Shown: positions 35,701 through 39,492 of the stretch, one piece after another
Layout: each line of letters begins with the position of its first letter
How positions within the stretch are numbered: the stretch's first letter is position 1
Assembly: GCF_964275005.1 (NCBI RefSeq)
Contig: NC_092702.1
Location: 10,350,528-10,414,527 of the forward strand
Source: Diadema setosum
Taxonomy: Eukaryota; Echinodermata; Echinoidea; Diadematoida; Diadematidae
Direction: 5' to 3'
Length of the DNA: 64,000 bases
Notes under the pieces: generated by a model
What the model was told of the DNA's origin: nothing
Database searches by the model: none
The model's input: the letters and a program-made list of their open reading frames with translations, nothing else
Made by a program: the position numbers and the translations under genes

Positions 35701-36794
35701 CATGACGGTAAGATAGCGATAAATTAAAACCATTACAACTCTACCTTCATTTCTCTCCTAGATCACTTTCGATGCTGGCAATAGACGATACTGACAAGAG
35801 ACTTAAAAATAATAACTACTACCTTTGCTACATTTCACTTTATCAGAGGGGCCACTGTGTCAGTGGCAAGAGCCCACAGGCGGGGTTGACACGCTGACTG
35901 TCTCAACGTTTGAAGAGTACCTAGCTATGCTAAATAAAATGTGCGAGCCAGGTGAACCAGCGGAGCTTGTGTGGACCGTTGCTGATGATACACCAGACGT
36001 CGTCTTTTACCAGGTGATTACATACCGTATGGGATGAGTTCCGTTTACAATCTAAGTTCCTTTTAATTCAACTCGGAAAATTGTTACAAGGCTATTTTCT
36101 TTCCCATCACGTGGGTTACATACATTTACGAAATGTTGATAGAATAAACCAAAGTAATACTTCACAGTTGCAAGTTACTGTCAAAAATCCTCTGTATACG
36201 ACGATCCACTGTCTTTCATGGTATACATAGGCTATTTCAGAAAAATGTGGTGAAAGTGAAGCACATACTTGTAAAAGATTTCAAGAGCCTTTTGTCCATT
36301 TATTATTGTGTATGTATTTGGAGACTTGAACGATCTGCAACACATTCACAAGTTATGGTGCTATTTTACTTTGATTCTCTAGCATTATTTGAAAATGCGA
36401 GAATATAAATGAAATACTATATATATGTATGTATATTTATTTATATATATATATATATAGATAGATATGTGTGTGTATGTATGTATGTATATGTATATAT
36501 ATATATACACACACACATATATAATAGAACAACGATATCGATGAGTAAAAATGAGATACATAATTCGTTGAAAGGTGGTGTCCTTATATTGTTTTCTAGT
36601 GCTACACTCATCTTTTCTTGGGGTGGAAAATACTTGTTTTGGACCCTGACCAGCCAACGCCAACAGAACAACCAGACGTGCCAGAGCCTATCACCAGTCC
36701 TACACCCGATACTACTACTAGTGATGCATCGAACTTCTCTGCTTCAATGATCCTCCTTGTATTGATAGTAGCAGTACTCAGGATTTTAGCCTGA
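2516..36794 (+). CDS. Skeletor-like DOMON-domain protein, 3' part of gene (8 exons, 5' end missing)
   Basis: The eight exons are 2516-2755, 7954-8092, 8728-8838, 9929-10123, 11131-11324, 35431-35458, 35847-36013 and 36600-36794. They join with matching phases (0,0,1,1,1,0,1,0) and no internal stop to give 422 residues. The first about 125 residues form a DOMON domain, with VSW, a YLAFGVSG strand and a DYYLGSYSQ end. Next come the Skeletor-type C-terminal blocks: FDKDI...MIWARGP, INFGRVVSSCPPL, ARQNTTFTAEMGPSGGEQGY, WGIAWYIN, VERGRTYTF...HPFYITD and CYTHLFLGWKI. A Pro/Thr-rich spacer and a hydrophobic C-terminus (MILLVLIVAVLRILA) suggest a GPI-anchored or membrane-attached extracellular protein. 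Drosophila Skeletor carries DM13 domains before DOMON; these are not seen here and probably lie upstream of the window. DOMON domains bind haem or sugars in other families, so the role here is inferred only. Intron 5 is 24.1 kb and transposon-filled. Confidence 0.88.
2756..3560 (+). other. Intron 1 (of those visible), proximal part
   Basis: No coding block is seen. Around 3150-3230 is a low-copy-looking repeat motif (cacgacttttgaacggattg) that recurs in related form near 56285-56340 and, inverted, near 55950 and 21110. The rest of this intron is the transposon cluster at 3561-7710. Confidence 0.5.
3675..4467 (+). mobile_element. TA-flanked non-autonomous DNA transposon, copy 1 (mariner-like ends)
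   Basis: This 793-bp unit is bounded by TA at 3673-3674 and 4468-4469. Its right end reads ...GTCGAAAACC...TTACTG, so the reverse complement starts CAGTAAGGG. The left end reads CCGTTACTG...GGTTTTCGACA-like, giving imperfect terminal inverted repeats of about 24 bp. CAGT-type ends with TA target sites are typical of Tc1/mariner elements. I see no transposase; both strands carry only short open frames. The uninterrupted host site is seen in the related repeat near 12415-12445. Confidence 0.7.
4470..5262 (+). mobile_element. TA-flanked non-autonomous DNA transposon, copy 2, in tandem
   Basis: This unit repeats 3675-4467 with a period of exactly 795 nt and no difference that I could find by eye. 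It shares the single TA at 4468-4469 with copy 1 and ends at TA 5263-5264. The order is therefore TA-element-TA-element-TA, head to tail. It may be an insertion into the terminal TA of the first copy, a tandem duplication, or an assembly duplication. Confidence 0.7.
5671..7154 (+). repeat. ACCTCCGCCAAG repeat, monomer B, interrupted by TIR element
   Basis: This is the second head-to-tail monomer and follows monomer A directly at ggcggaggta/actagaaaagc. Its last few bases (cccttggcggaggta) lie beyond the inserted element at 6162-7136. Confidence 0.78.
6162..7136. mobile_element. TIR (foldback) MITE of 975 bp with TA target duplication
   Basis: The left end GTAGGGCAGATATGT pairs with the right end ACATATCTGCCCCAC, and the arms continue for about 160 bp (6162-6330 and 6970-7136). 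The element is flanked by TA at 6160-6161 and 7137-7138. The motif gccgccattttgaattc with its partner occurs several times inside, giving internal palindromes. No transposase frame is present. Confidence 0.8.
7155..7710 (+). repeat. ACCTCCGCCAAG repeat, monomer C, 3'-truncated, with LINE tail inside
   Basis: This third monomer starts at aactagaaaagcaatctgag. It lacks the terminal CTTGGCGGAGGT and stops after acgaaaacataaaatcc. Between CCCATATAAATACG and ACATAATTATGTAGC it carries a LINE 3' end (about 7265-7406). Confidence 0.75.
7265..7406 (+). mobile_element. 5'-truncated LINE 3' end with (ATT)n tail
   Basis: The start (gttgaaatgtttgaatatg) matches the 3' region of the LINE at 14552-14592. 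It then continues through gcgccatgagcactgaaaag and gtgcgctatacaagtagcc to an (ATT)n tail. The same 3' end is present inverted at 44065-44160, so this is the 3' terminus of a LINE family active in this genome. Confidence 0.8.
7711..7953 (+). other. End of intron, no other feature seen
   Basis: Unique-looking sequence leading into the acceptor ttcgattaacag at 7953. Confidence 0.5.
7954..8092 (+). CDS. Skeletor-like exon: end of DOMON domain
   Basis: The acceptor is gattaaCAG/TGT and the donor is CATG/GTAACG. The exon has 139 nt, entering in phase 0 and leaving one base. It reads CTPQTGQGACPDTLASN and then GLIDFFVEDGITSITYRRPL, the typical last strands of a DOMON domain. Other frames are open for part of this span, but only this one keeps phase with its neighbours. 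Confidence 0.88.
8093..8727 (+). other. Intron
   Basis: The intron holds a C/T-rich tract near 8530-8560. No coding or transposon signal is recognised. Confidence 0.55.
8728..8838 (+). CDS. Skeletor-like exon: FDKDI...MIWARGP block
   Basis: The acceptor is gaaCCAG/ACACC and the donor is AACA/GTAAGT (111 nt). With the carried G it reads DTIFDKDILLAQ, then YMIWARGPINAAGTVAIHSA. The DKD...MIWA pattern is characteristic of Skeletor-family proteins just after the DOMON domain. Confidence 0.85.
8839..9928 (+). other. Intron with (TGTC)n microsatellite
   Basis: A short (GTCT)n run lies at about 8934-8954. The remainder is AT-rich with no recognised feature, ending in the acceptor ttttcccCAG at 9928. 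Confidence 0.55.
9929..10123 (+). CDS. Skeletor-like exon: INFGR...CPPL and MGPSGGEQGY block
   Basis: The acceptor is tttccccAG/GGAATTC and the donor is ACTG/GTTTGTG (195 nt). It enters with one carried base and leaves one. It reads NSNFRINFGRVVSSCPPLVA, a Pro/Thr spacer, then ARQNTTFTAEMGPSGGEQGY. The donor is weak after +2 (GTTTGT), but phase and homology support it. Confidence 0.85.
10124..11130 (+). other. Intron with poly-T and poly-G runs
   Basis: T runs near 10477 and 10821-10829 and a G run at about 10832-10845 are visible. No gene or transposon is recognised. Confidence 0.55.
11131..11324 (+). CDS. Skeletor-like exon: WGIAWYIN and HPFYITD block
   Basis: The acceptor is cgtataatAG/GCAGG and the donor is CAGCAG/GTAACA (194 nt). 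The carried G completes GGC. It then reads RIGWGIAWYINDYLIPELVV, ERGRTYTFLVHGGND and HPFYITDSEDGGYEQLSP. This is the best-conserved part of Skeletor-like proteins. The exon ends on a codon boundary. Confidence 0.92.
11325..12322 (+). other. Start of the 24.1-kb intron, no feature recognised
   Basis: AT-rich sequence with short open frames that match nothing I recognise. Confidence 0.5.
12323..12847 (+). repeat. ACCTCCGCCAAG repeat, isolated complete copy
   Basis: This is an uninterrupted monomer of the family tandemly arrayed at 3561-7710. It runs from agaagcactctgagagcgcag to cctcctcccttggcggaggta. It shows the empty-site sequence CCCATACGTACTTGTAGC where monomers A and C are interrupted. 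Confidence 0.8.
13080..14592 (+). mobile_element. LINE fragment (Jockey/CR1-type reverse transcriptase), 5'-truncated and frameshifted
   Basis: The fragment begins inside the RT domain and continues through the C-terminal region into the 3' UTR. The 3' UTR stops at gtaaatatatgggg, without the family's (ATT)n tail seen at 7406. It lies on the sense strand of the giant intron. Confidence 0.85.
13097..14445 (+). pseudogene. LINE reverse transcriptase, decayed (RT core plus C-terminal domain)
   Basis: The first frame (13097-13891) carries consecutive RT motifs: YRPILNLPYLSKLLEKVV, FQSAYKPGHSVETLL, LDMSSAFDTVDHAIL, FGVPQGSVGGPLLFSLYM and YADDIQLY, with the catalytic Asp pair at 13598-13603. Near 13855 the frame shifts. 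A stop in an A-run at about 14033 breaks the second part. The C-terminal frame 14065-14445 has SPVLRSLHWLPVEKRI and FSVMGPKLWNQLPL, typical of the region after RT in these LINEs. No endonuclease domain remains. It is inactive. Confidence 0.85.
14593..15142 (+). repeat. Repeat end with two short GC hairpins
   Basis: GAGCCGCCTCCGGCGGCTC (about 14639-14657) and TTTCAGCCCGAAGGGCTGAAA (about 14671-14691) are near-perfect short hairpins. They directly follow a sequence (aaattacagaataccagc) that also occurs near 33513. They probably mark the edge of a transposon. No protein frame is recognised. Confidence 0.45.
15143..15440 (+). repeat. Direct repeat, left copy (partner 16030-16290)
   Basis: Matching blocks with the right copy include ggtgcaatatta, the ctagtctcaaaacaaaggcc-like stretch, atatggtgttg-like, gatgaaaggggtct and gtctggtattgaccaatc. 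The two copies flank the 7-bp-TSD family member at about 15454-16030. Confidence 0.6.
15454..16030 (+). mobile_element. Decayed member of the CAAGGAGG (7-bp TSD) transposon family
   Basis: This segment aligns with the left and middle parts of the intact elements at 51075-51821 and 54613-55359. Shared stretches are gttccaactggatgtaatta, gccgccgtctcactgagcaa and caatttctattcgtgtatcc. Its left terminus is degenerate (CTAGGATG in place of CAAGGAGG) and its right terminus is missing. It is older than the 51-55 kb copies. Confidence 0.65.
16030..16290 (+). repeat. Direct repeat, right copy (partner 15143-15440)
   Basis: Homologous to the left copy over most of its length, ending gtctggtattgaccaatcg. 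Together they look like a duplicated flank or two halves of a larger element. Confidence 0.55.
16380..17050 (+). mobile_element. LINE C-terminal remnant with (TG)n microsatellite
   Basis: About 16420-16540 reads like the last coding stretch of a LINE (ALKSGIPST, followed by a frame-broken tail). A (TG)n run occupies about 16646-16696. The downstream AT-rich part may be its 3' UTR. Too decayed to classify. Confidence 0.4.
17050..17700 (+). other. Intron interior, no recognised feature
   Basis: AT-rich sequence without repeats or coding signal that I can identify. Confidence 0.45.
17701..20850 (+). other. Series of splice-bounded blocks inside the giant intron (possible nested transcript)
   Basis: Five blocks have good consensus junctions on the same strand as the host gene. 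One block ends at 17803 with ATG/GTGAGT. The others are 18848-18942 (ccttttcAG/...AT/GTAAGT), 19529-19629 (gtagcAG/...GAG/GTCTAT), 19910-19988 (ttttttcAG/...AAA/GTAAGT) and one starting 20609 (ctctttcAG/AACC). Joining the first two gives only an 18-codon frame. The last two join to NVVMSACCLLIPRLPGEDM, then VCDKNLAELNPTIF and a stop. No family is recognised. It may be a noncoding RNA, a decayed gene, or chance. T/G runs lie at 19406-19428. Confidence 0.25.
18108..18690 (-). repeat. Possible retroelement 3' end on minus strand
   Basis: The block begins with a repeated TTTCAGATTTCAGATT motif, similar in position and form to the TTTCAGGTTTCAGG end of the minus-strand LINE at 44803. It continues AT-rich, then a CA/C run (18430-18470), then a minus open frame (about 18470-18680) of unknown kinship. 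The assignment is tentative, and it overlaps the splice-block series. Confidence 0.3.
21100..21835 (+). repeat. Dispersed repeat copies, including the partner of 640-925
   Basis: 21110-21260 resembles 55925-56090 (aggaatatcggaaaatccgt, then agagtttcagtgccgccat). 21540-21835 is the inverted copy of 640-925, including the hairpin around 21705-21735. Confidence 0.65.
22024..22392. repeat. TIR-like palindromic repeat, GTTCACACCTA ends
   Basis: CGTTCACACCTA on the left faces TAGGTGTGAAC on the right. Inside are the paired motifs aaaacctcgaggt (twice), ccacgacaaca/tgttgtcgtgg and a perfect hairpin AGTTTAAGCGCGCTG/CAGCGCGCTTAAACT around 22168-22202. This is probably a short non-autonomous transposon. 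Confidence 0.5.
22393..23327 (+). other. Intron interior, no feature recognised
   Basis: 22850-23000 contains text like the AGGTCA repeat at 40500 (atccaaatgaaactttgcat, ttcaaggtcaaat), so a relic of that family is possible. Nothing else is recognised. Confidence 0.4.
23337..24779. mobile_element. Foldback transposon, 1443 bp, with 9-bp target duplication
   Basis: The outer arms begin GGCTTGTGCCGAAAGGGTGG and end in its reverse complement. The arms contain two GC-rich modules (cacccttcgtccaaagcccc). Inner arms at about 23586-23875 and 24065-24515 consist of degenerate TTGGTCTAAT-type repeats in opposite orientation. The 9-bp direct repeat ATACAGCAT flanks the element exactly (23328-23336 and 24780-24788). 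A 9-bp duplication with very long inverted repeats resembles MULE-type or Foldback elements. No transposase is encoded. Confidence 0.85.
24789..26890 (+). other. Intron interior with poly-G run
   Basis: A T/G-rich run lies at about 25363-25400 and a short (TA)n near 25652-25664. No coding or transposon feature is recognised. Confidence 0.45.
26925..27205. repeat. Palindrome, about 130-bp arms
   Basis: 26935-27058 (ttataggtataatgttgcaa, ctgctgcaaaattgcttctt, aggagccaatcagtgtcac) is nearly the reverse complement of 27062-27203. The centre lies at about 27060. It probably forms one end of the GGTGCAA array that follows. Confidence 0.75.
27197..27655. repeat. Self-complementary GGTGCAA / TTGCACC tandem array
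   Basis: Irregular tandem copies of gcaccctcaagaaaggtgca and ccacttagtgtgggtggaaa are spaced 30-60 bp apart. GGTGCAA and TTGCACC alternate throughout, so the array can fold on itself. The same motif set reappears at about 58980-59115. Confidence 0.7.
28096..29403 (+). CDS. DIRS1-like ORF1 (gag-like)
   Basis: The first ATG in the frame is at 28096 (MSSKEQHDPSF), giving 435 residues. The frame is open further upstream to 27961 without ATG. The N-terminal third is Ser/Pro/Lys-rich and charged. The middle (about 28600-29080) is more ordered, with NAPIWEHLQSVTRNRDLKLQ. The C-terminus is Arg/Gln/Pro-rich (SRPPPQQRPQSRAHPQARSK), suggesting nucleic-acid binding. This layout fits the structural ORF of DIRS elements; no zinc knuckle is visible. 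The frame is intact. The assignment rests on position and composition more than on motifs. Confidence 0.75.
   Translation: MSSKEQHDPSFALRATRGQEVCATKSELPPSAPPSGDAGTAHVQKNVSIGKAQDLGKKTMKKIPKKAPHTVSKAPSEDRASTSGNVSSRLDKLENLLAEVVKHLPLSHDKTTSRAAVVLTGASTSKSTAEEFSRLPTNVRHFVRDDFDTSDDAATERDGTFDFDEGVEEVPPAAQLPPLAAKYAIPLGIGEAVDEEIAKSVNYFIGNKLEDKAIEETVEKYPPPSNCPHLDTPKVNAPIWEHLQSVTRNRDLKLQRVQKCLTRGIGALLRSLDARDISESQQDALALLSNAHFELNCVRKELIKPDINSEYVHLCKPSTPVTQLLFGDDLTRQMKDLKEQHKASAGVMRTQQKHTSRPSGSFHPYRRPFNSGARRQARDAGWTGSRSATASRFVHGTVNRPFLDQRYQGKSRPPPQQRPQSRAHPQARSKTPHNK
29463..31490 (+). CDS. DIRS1-like reverse transcriptase-RNase H
   Basis: The frame is intact at 675 residues, starting at the first ATG (29463) after a stop in the gag frame. 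RT motifs in order are FTRPKKNGSLRVILDLSELN, FLASVDLQDAYYSVPV, ALPNGLSTAPRLFTKLLKPV and GYLDDTIIIG, with the catalytic Asp pair at 30186-30191. RNase H follows with RTDASGSGWGA (Asp at 30678), NEINYLETLAA and IRMDNTTAVSYINN. The C-terminal region (EIDLFASRLNAQLPRY and WFPALQDML) is typical of DIRS polyproteins. The last 43 nt overlap the recombinase frame. The protein copies element RNA; no inactivating change is seen. Confidence 0.93.
   Translation: MSVTDHDAFLPYLEEQYSRSTPQFTRSIESRPTTTCVNDHPVGGRLRLHACNWEKLTSDPTVLQAVNGYKLEFKPECFPPERVKPLVQFKVKNEDLANIQAEIDSLVAKNVIEPCSHEVGEFISNIFTRPKKNGSLRVILDLSELNKSLVYQHFKMDSIHTAMQFITPDCFLASVDLQDAYYSVPVDPQDRKYLRFVWQGKLWQYCALPNGLSTAPRLFTKLLKPVFAHLRRAGHMVVGYLDDTIIIGTSEASTQRAVDATTDLFEDLGFLVHQTKSVLKPTKEITFLGFVLNSVNMTVTLPESKKEDITAECTSLLHATESSIREVARVIGKLIATFPAAQYGPLYYKILEKEKILALKANKGHFDRKMSLSNRAKQELKWWIDHIQYTSNPIDRPRHTIELRTDASGSGWGATDMCTNIGGRWNEVEREKAVNNEINYLETLAAGLALKSFCSNLRNVHVLIRMDNTTAVSYINNMGGFRSQECNNLAHDIWEWCIERQIWITAAYLPGRLNTTADFMSRKFNDRTEWMLNKAQFTEVVEHFGPPEIDLFASRLNAQLPRYITWQPDPSAENVDAFTVDWGPLWFYAFPPFCLIPKCLQKIRADKATGLLVVPNWPTQSWFPALQDMLTEKPLVLRRHAQLLVQPVSFMPHPLHKHLDLLCCRLSANPSGRRD
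31448..32433 (+). pseudogene. DIRS1-like tyrosine recombinase, frameshifted at a C run
   Basis: The N-terminal part (31448 to about 31790) has a core-binding-like SAM domain (VIVASWRKSTRQQYHSFISK, then ALEFLSDLF). A run of 14 C at 31790-31803 shifts the frame, and the catalytic part continues in the frame of 31822-32433. Catalytic residues are Arg in SAQRVQTL (31939), the HxxR of HSTRAAS (His 32269, Arg 32278), GWSNEKTF, and Tyr at 32374-32379. Such recombinases integrate the circular DNA copy without target duplication. As written the product is truncated. Homopolymer miscalling is a plausible alternative to a real mutation. Confidence 0.9.
32578..32870. repeat. DIRS right-end inverted repeat (75-bp arms)
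   Basis: Arm 32578-32652 and arm 32796-32870 are perfect reverse complements by eye. The spacer (32653-32795) ends in a second inverted copy of the element's left end. This could be the internal complementary region of the element, or the fused end of a second DIRS copy. Confidence 0.8.
32871..33567 (+). other. Intron interior, GC-richer repeat material
   Basis: A short palindrome (gggggacacccccgaaaccccc) lies near 33078. The block may belong to the same element as the hairpin that follows. No gene is recognised. Confidence 0.4.
33568..33735. repeat. Near-perfect hairpin, about 70-bp arms
   Basis: 33568-33645 (aaatataccaggcc, gttgaaactatgtgc, gacttcagtagcactatttt) pairs with 33660-33735. 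The loop is CGGGGCTGCGCCCC. This is probably a small MITE or the fused ends of one. Confidence 0.75.
33736..34782 (+). other. Intron interior, no recognised feature
   Basis: AT-rich sequence with a T run at about 34423-34435. Confidence 0.45.
34783..35055. repeat. Foldback array of TTATTCCGAAGGTTCG units
   Basis: Left half (34783-34875): direct copies of cgttattccgaaggtt. Right half (34876-35055): the reverse complement, ggaataacgaaccttc, interspersed with cggattaacgaacc. The array therefore folds back about its centre at 34875. Confidence 0.8.
35056..35430 (+). other. End of giant intron with (CT)n
   Basis: A C run followed by (TC)n lies at 35190-35216. The intron ends in the acceptor ttgtcttgacAG at 35430. 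Confidence 0.6.
35431..35458 (+). CDS. Skeletor-like microexon, 28 nt
   Basis: The acceptor is gtcttgacAG/AATGTG and the donor is CCAGTTG/GTAAGT. It encodes NVTIVAGPV plus one base. It links the phase-0 end of exon 11131-11324 to exon 35847-36013 without a stop. The position matches the E-x-V-x-AG segment that follows the HPFYITD block in the family. Confidence 0.82.
35459..35846 (+). other. Intron
   Basis: No feature is recognised. The acceptor is tttatcAG at 35846; the alternative AG two bases downstream would break the frame. Confidence 0.6.
35847..36013 (+). CDS. Skeletor-like exon: CQWQEP...LVWTVADDTPDVVFYQ block
   Basis: The exon is 167 nt, entering with one carried base (G+AG = Glu) and ending on a codon boundary at CAG/GTGATT. 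It reads EGPLCQWQEPTGGVDTL, FEEYLAMLNKMCEPGEPAEL and VWTVADDTPDVVFYQ. The W-T-x-D-x-TPD-x-x-x-YQ ending is a family signature. Confidence 0.9.
36014..36599 (+). other. Intron with (TA)n/(TG)n microsatellite
   Basis: A compound TA, TATG and CA microsatellite lies at 36418-36524. The intron ends in gttttctAG at 36599. Confidence 0.7.
36600..36794 (+). CDS. Skeletor-like terminal exon with GPI/TM-like tail
   Basis: Phase 0: CYTHLFLGWKILVLDPDQPT, then a Pro/Thr/Ser-rich linker (PEPITSPTPDTTTSDASN), then SASMILLVLIVAVLRILA and TGA at 36792-36794. The small residues before the hydrophobic tail fit a GPI-attachment signal; a short membrane anchor is the alternative. Confidence 0.9.
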   Translation, partial: CYTHLFLGWKILVLDPDQPTPTEQPDVPEPITSPTPDTTTSDASNFSASMILLVLIVAVLRILA

Positions 36795-38040
36795 TCATTT
36801 CTTCATTATTTCAACCTAACTATTCAAGGGAAAACGCTTGGAACAGGCACTAAACTAAGATTCTCCATTTATCTATTAATGTTACAGCTTATCGTAAAAT
36901 AATCAGGTATAAGTATTGGAATTTGGAACGTTTTGGAAACTAGATGTGTATAATTGGTAATGTTATGTATATAGCTCATTATTCCTTTTGAAAGGATAAT
37001 AATTAGGCCTATATCTAAAGCCCTTCAGGTGTTTTATCTGTGCATATGAGACACATAGATATTGTCACTTTTTCCATTTTAAGCCGGTGGTGCGTGTCGT
37101 TTACATGATTATTATCTTTGCGTATCATTTTCTATTTCTCAACTATGATACATTGTATTCTTTCAATGTACAATGCAGTTGTAAGCACACGAAATTTAAT
37201 GTTTTAGTGAATATAATCGGAAATCTGCAATAGGCATTGCTTGAATATTATTTTGCTTCTCGTTTTTTGTTTTTTAAATCTACACTAGTGAGGGCAAATG
37301 TGGGAAAAGTTGAAGTGATGGGCAAGGTATATAGAGGAGCTACACGAGAAGGCAAGCGCTCTGTTGAGGCATAAAACGTTTCCCTTGCTCACTGTCTGTC
37401 CCTGAAAGGGGTAGTTCCAGACGATTTGTAAAAATTTCACATCATATAGTACTTATATCTATAGTGCCATGATTAGATTTGTGGAATTTCTTGTGATCCT
37501 TGAGTAGACAAACGTAAAATATCCTAAACGTAATATACTGAACAACGATGATGACATAGAGGCTCAATAGGGATGTCATTCCATTACAATACCTTTTCTT
37601 CAACAATCTGTGTAGAATTTACGCATGCTTTTTCTTTTCTTTTTCTTTTTTGCTCTGCTTCCTTGCGCGCCCAACAATGCATTCTGATGTGAAGCTGTTA
37701 TGTCATCATCCTCGCTCATTGTGATTTATTCTGAATTTTGAAAACATTCTTTTAGTCCTCATCCCAATCACTAAATTCTGAAATTCTGTACCTGGCATAA
37801 CCAATTTATAGATGTTTAGATACAATAGACTAAAAATCATCTGGAGGTCTCCTTCTTATTGTATGACTTATGAAATGGAAAAAAAGGCCTACAATAACAA
37901 ATCACTTTCAGCAACAAAAGACCCGTAAACTGTCAATTTGCTTTTCTCCGTATGGACTGAAAAGAAAGAAAGAAAGAAAGAAAGAAAAAAGAACAGAAAA
38001 AACGCACAGTTTTGACTCGGAATGATGTGCACTTGGCCGT
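36795..38040 (+). other. 3' flank, no canonical AATAAA close to the stop
   Basis: The 3' UTR of the Skeletor-like gene should lie here. I see no clear AATAAA in the first few hundred bases, so its end is not placed. A (GAAA)n run lies at 37962-37987. Confidence 0.45.
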
Positions 38041-38945
38041 ATTACCTTATGTTGCGCATCGAAGTAAAGGAAAAGTTCTGTCTGAAATTAATTTAAATGT
38101 CTCGTACTGGCGCTACTCAATTCATTCAGCTTAAAAGTGGTACAAAAAGAATACAGGTCAATATGATTATGTACAAGCTGGAATATCAAACTCTGCCTCC
38201 TATTTTTCCCGACATGTTCCACAAAAACAAATCAATTTATAAGTATCAAACCCTTTATTTGAACGAATTTCAGTTACCACTATAACGAGTAACCATTCTC
38301 ATCCATTATAAATGGACATTTCCTTGATGACAGTGCTAAATTTGCACCAAATATTACGTAATCTAAACATATACTGCAAAAGTTCCTATACATTGGGTCC
38401 TATCCATTACCCATCCATTACTTCTCGTCTTCTTAGTGTCTTCTATCTTTTTTGTCCTTTATCTTCAAACCACGTAATAAGTTTCACACACACACACACA
38501 CACACACATACAGTACTCTCTCTCCCTCTCTCTCTTTCTCTTTCCTCTCTCTTCCTGCACGACAGCGATTTAGTGTAAAAAGGGATTTGTCCAGGGTGTT
38601 TGTTTCGGGTAAGTTAGGTAAGTTATAGGTCTCCATATCTTAGTTTCTTTTGTTTTTCCACTTTTAATGTATATCAGTTTGTTGTATTTTGTGTGGGGGA
38701 AAGCATCCTATGAAGCACTGCTTTTTAACATTCTTCCCCATATCCAGCATTTTCGTATACTTACGATATTTTGTACATTTATCCTTTATTATGTATTATG
38801 ATGAAATTTATGCATGTTCAGTGGATTGTCTAGTGCACTAAATCAGCAAATCTTTGTTGTTGATTTTTGATTGTTTGTAACTCAGATTTTATTTTGACAA
38901 TTTTGTTAATGAAAAATTTGTAGAAACCAATAAATAAAATGAAAT
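38040..38945 (+). mobile_element. LINE C-terminal remnant and 3' end
   Basis: The frame at 38097-38285 (QLKSGTKRIQ, then MYKLEYQTLPPIFPDMFHKN and YKYQTLYLNEFQLPL) resembles the extreme C-terminus of Jockey/CR1-type LINE proteins. It is followed by a CA/CT microsatellite (38487-38556) and an AATAAATAAAATGAAATG tail near 38930. Too short to classify firmly. Confidence 0.45.
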
Positions 38946-39490
38946 GATAGACAAGCTTATTTCTGTGACAGGGGACAGAGACAGCGAGTTTTAGTATTGC
39001 TGGACCAAAGAAAAAAAGACAGTTCTTTCATCTTCCTTTGGCCCTTAAAACTGAATTCATTCGGCAACCACTCCGCATGTTCTTGAAAGAAACCATTGGC
39101 TGTAACACATCCTCGAATTCCGCTCAAATGCTCATGAAAACAAGCGCGCCGGAACACTTCTGTTTTTTTGTTTGTTGGTTGTTTGTTTGTTTGTTTTTTC
39201 GCATTTTCAGTTATGAGATTGAAAACTTTTAGACAAGAAAAGTACCTTTATTGTTCATTTTTGTCTTTAAATAATTGATTAATCATTTGTTACAGGGGGC
39301 ACTTTCGGGGGACAAAAACTCGTTTTGCCCCCAACAAATTTTATTGGGGGGGGGGGGGGGGCAAGTGCCCCCCCCCCCCCCCCCCCCGCTTCCGGCGCCC
39401 TTGCATGATAACCTCCGCGATGCGGCAGCTCGGAGAAGGCGAGCGGTAGTCGCCCAGAATATTTCAGGAAAGCTCAGACCGATGTGGATC
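38946..39490 (+). repeat. G/C-run palindromic segment and AT-rich flank
   Basis: A run of G at about 39345-39361 faces a run of C at 39368-39387, within a block with ggggcactt/aagtgcccc symmetry. A (TTTG)n run lies at 39165-39195. Confidence 0.5.
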
Positions 39491-39492
39491 TA

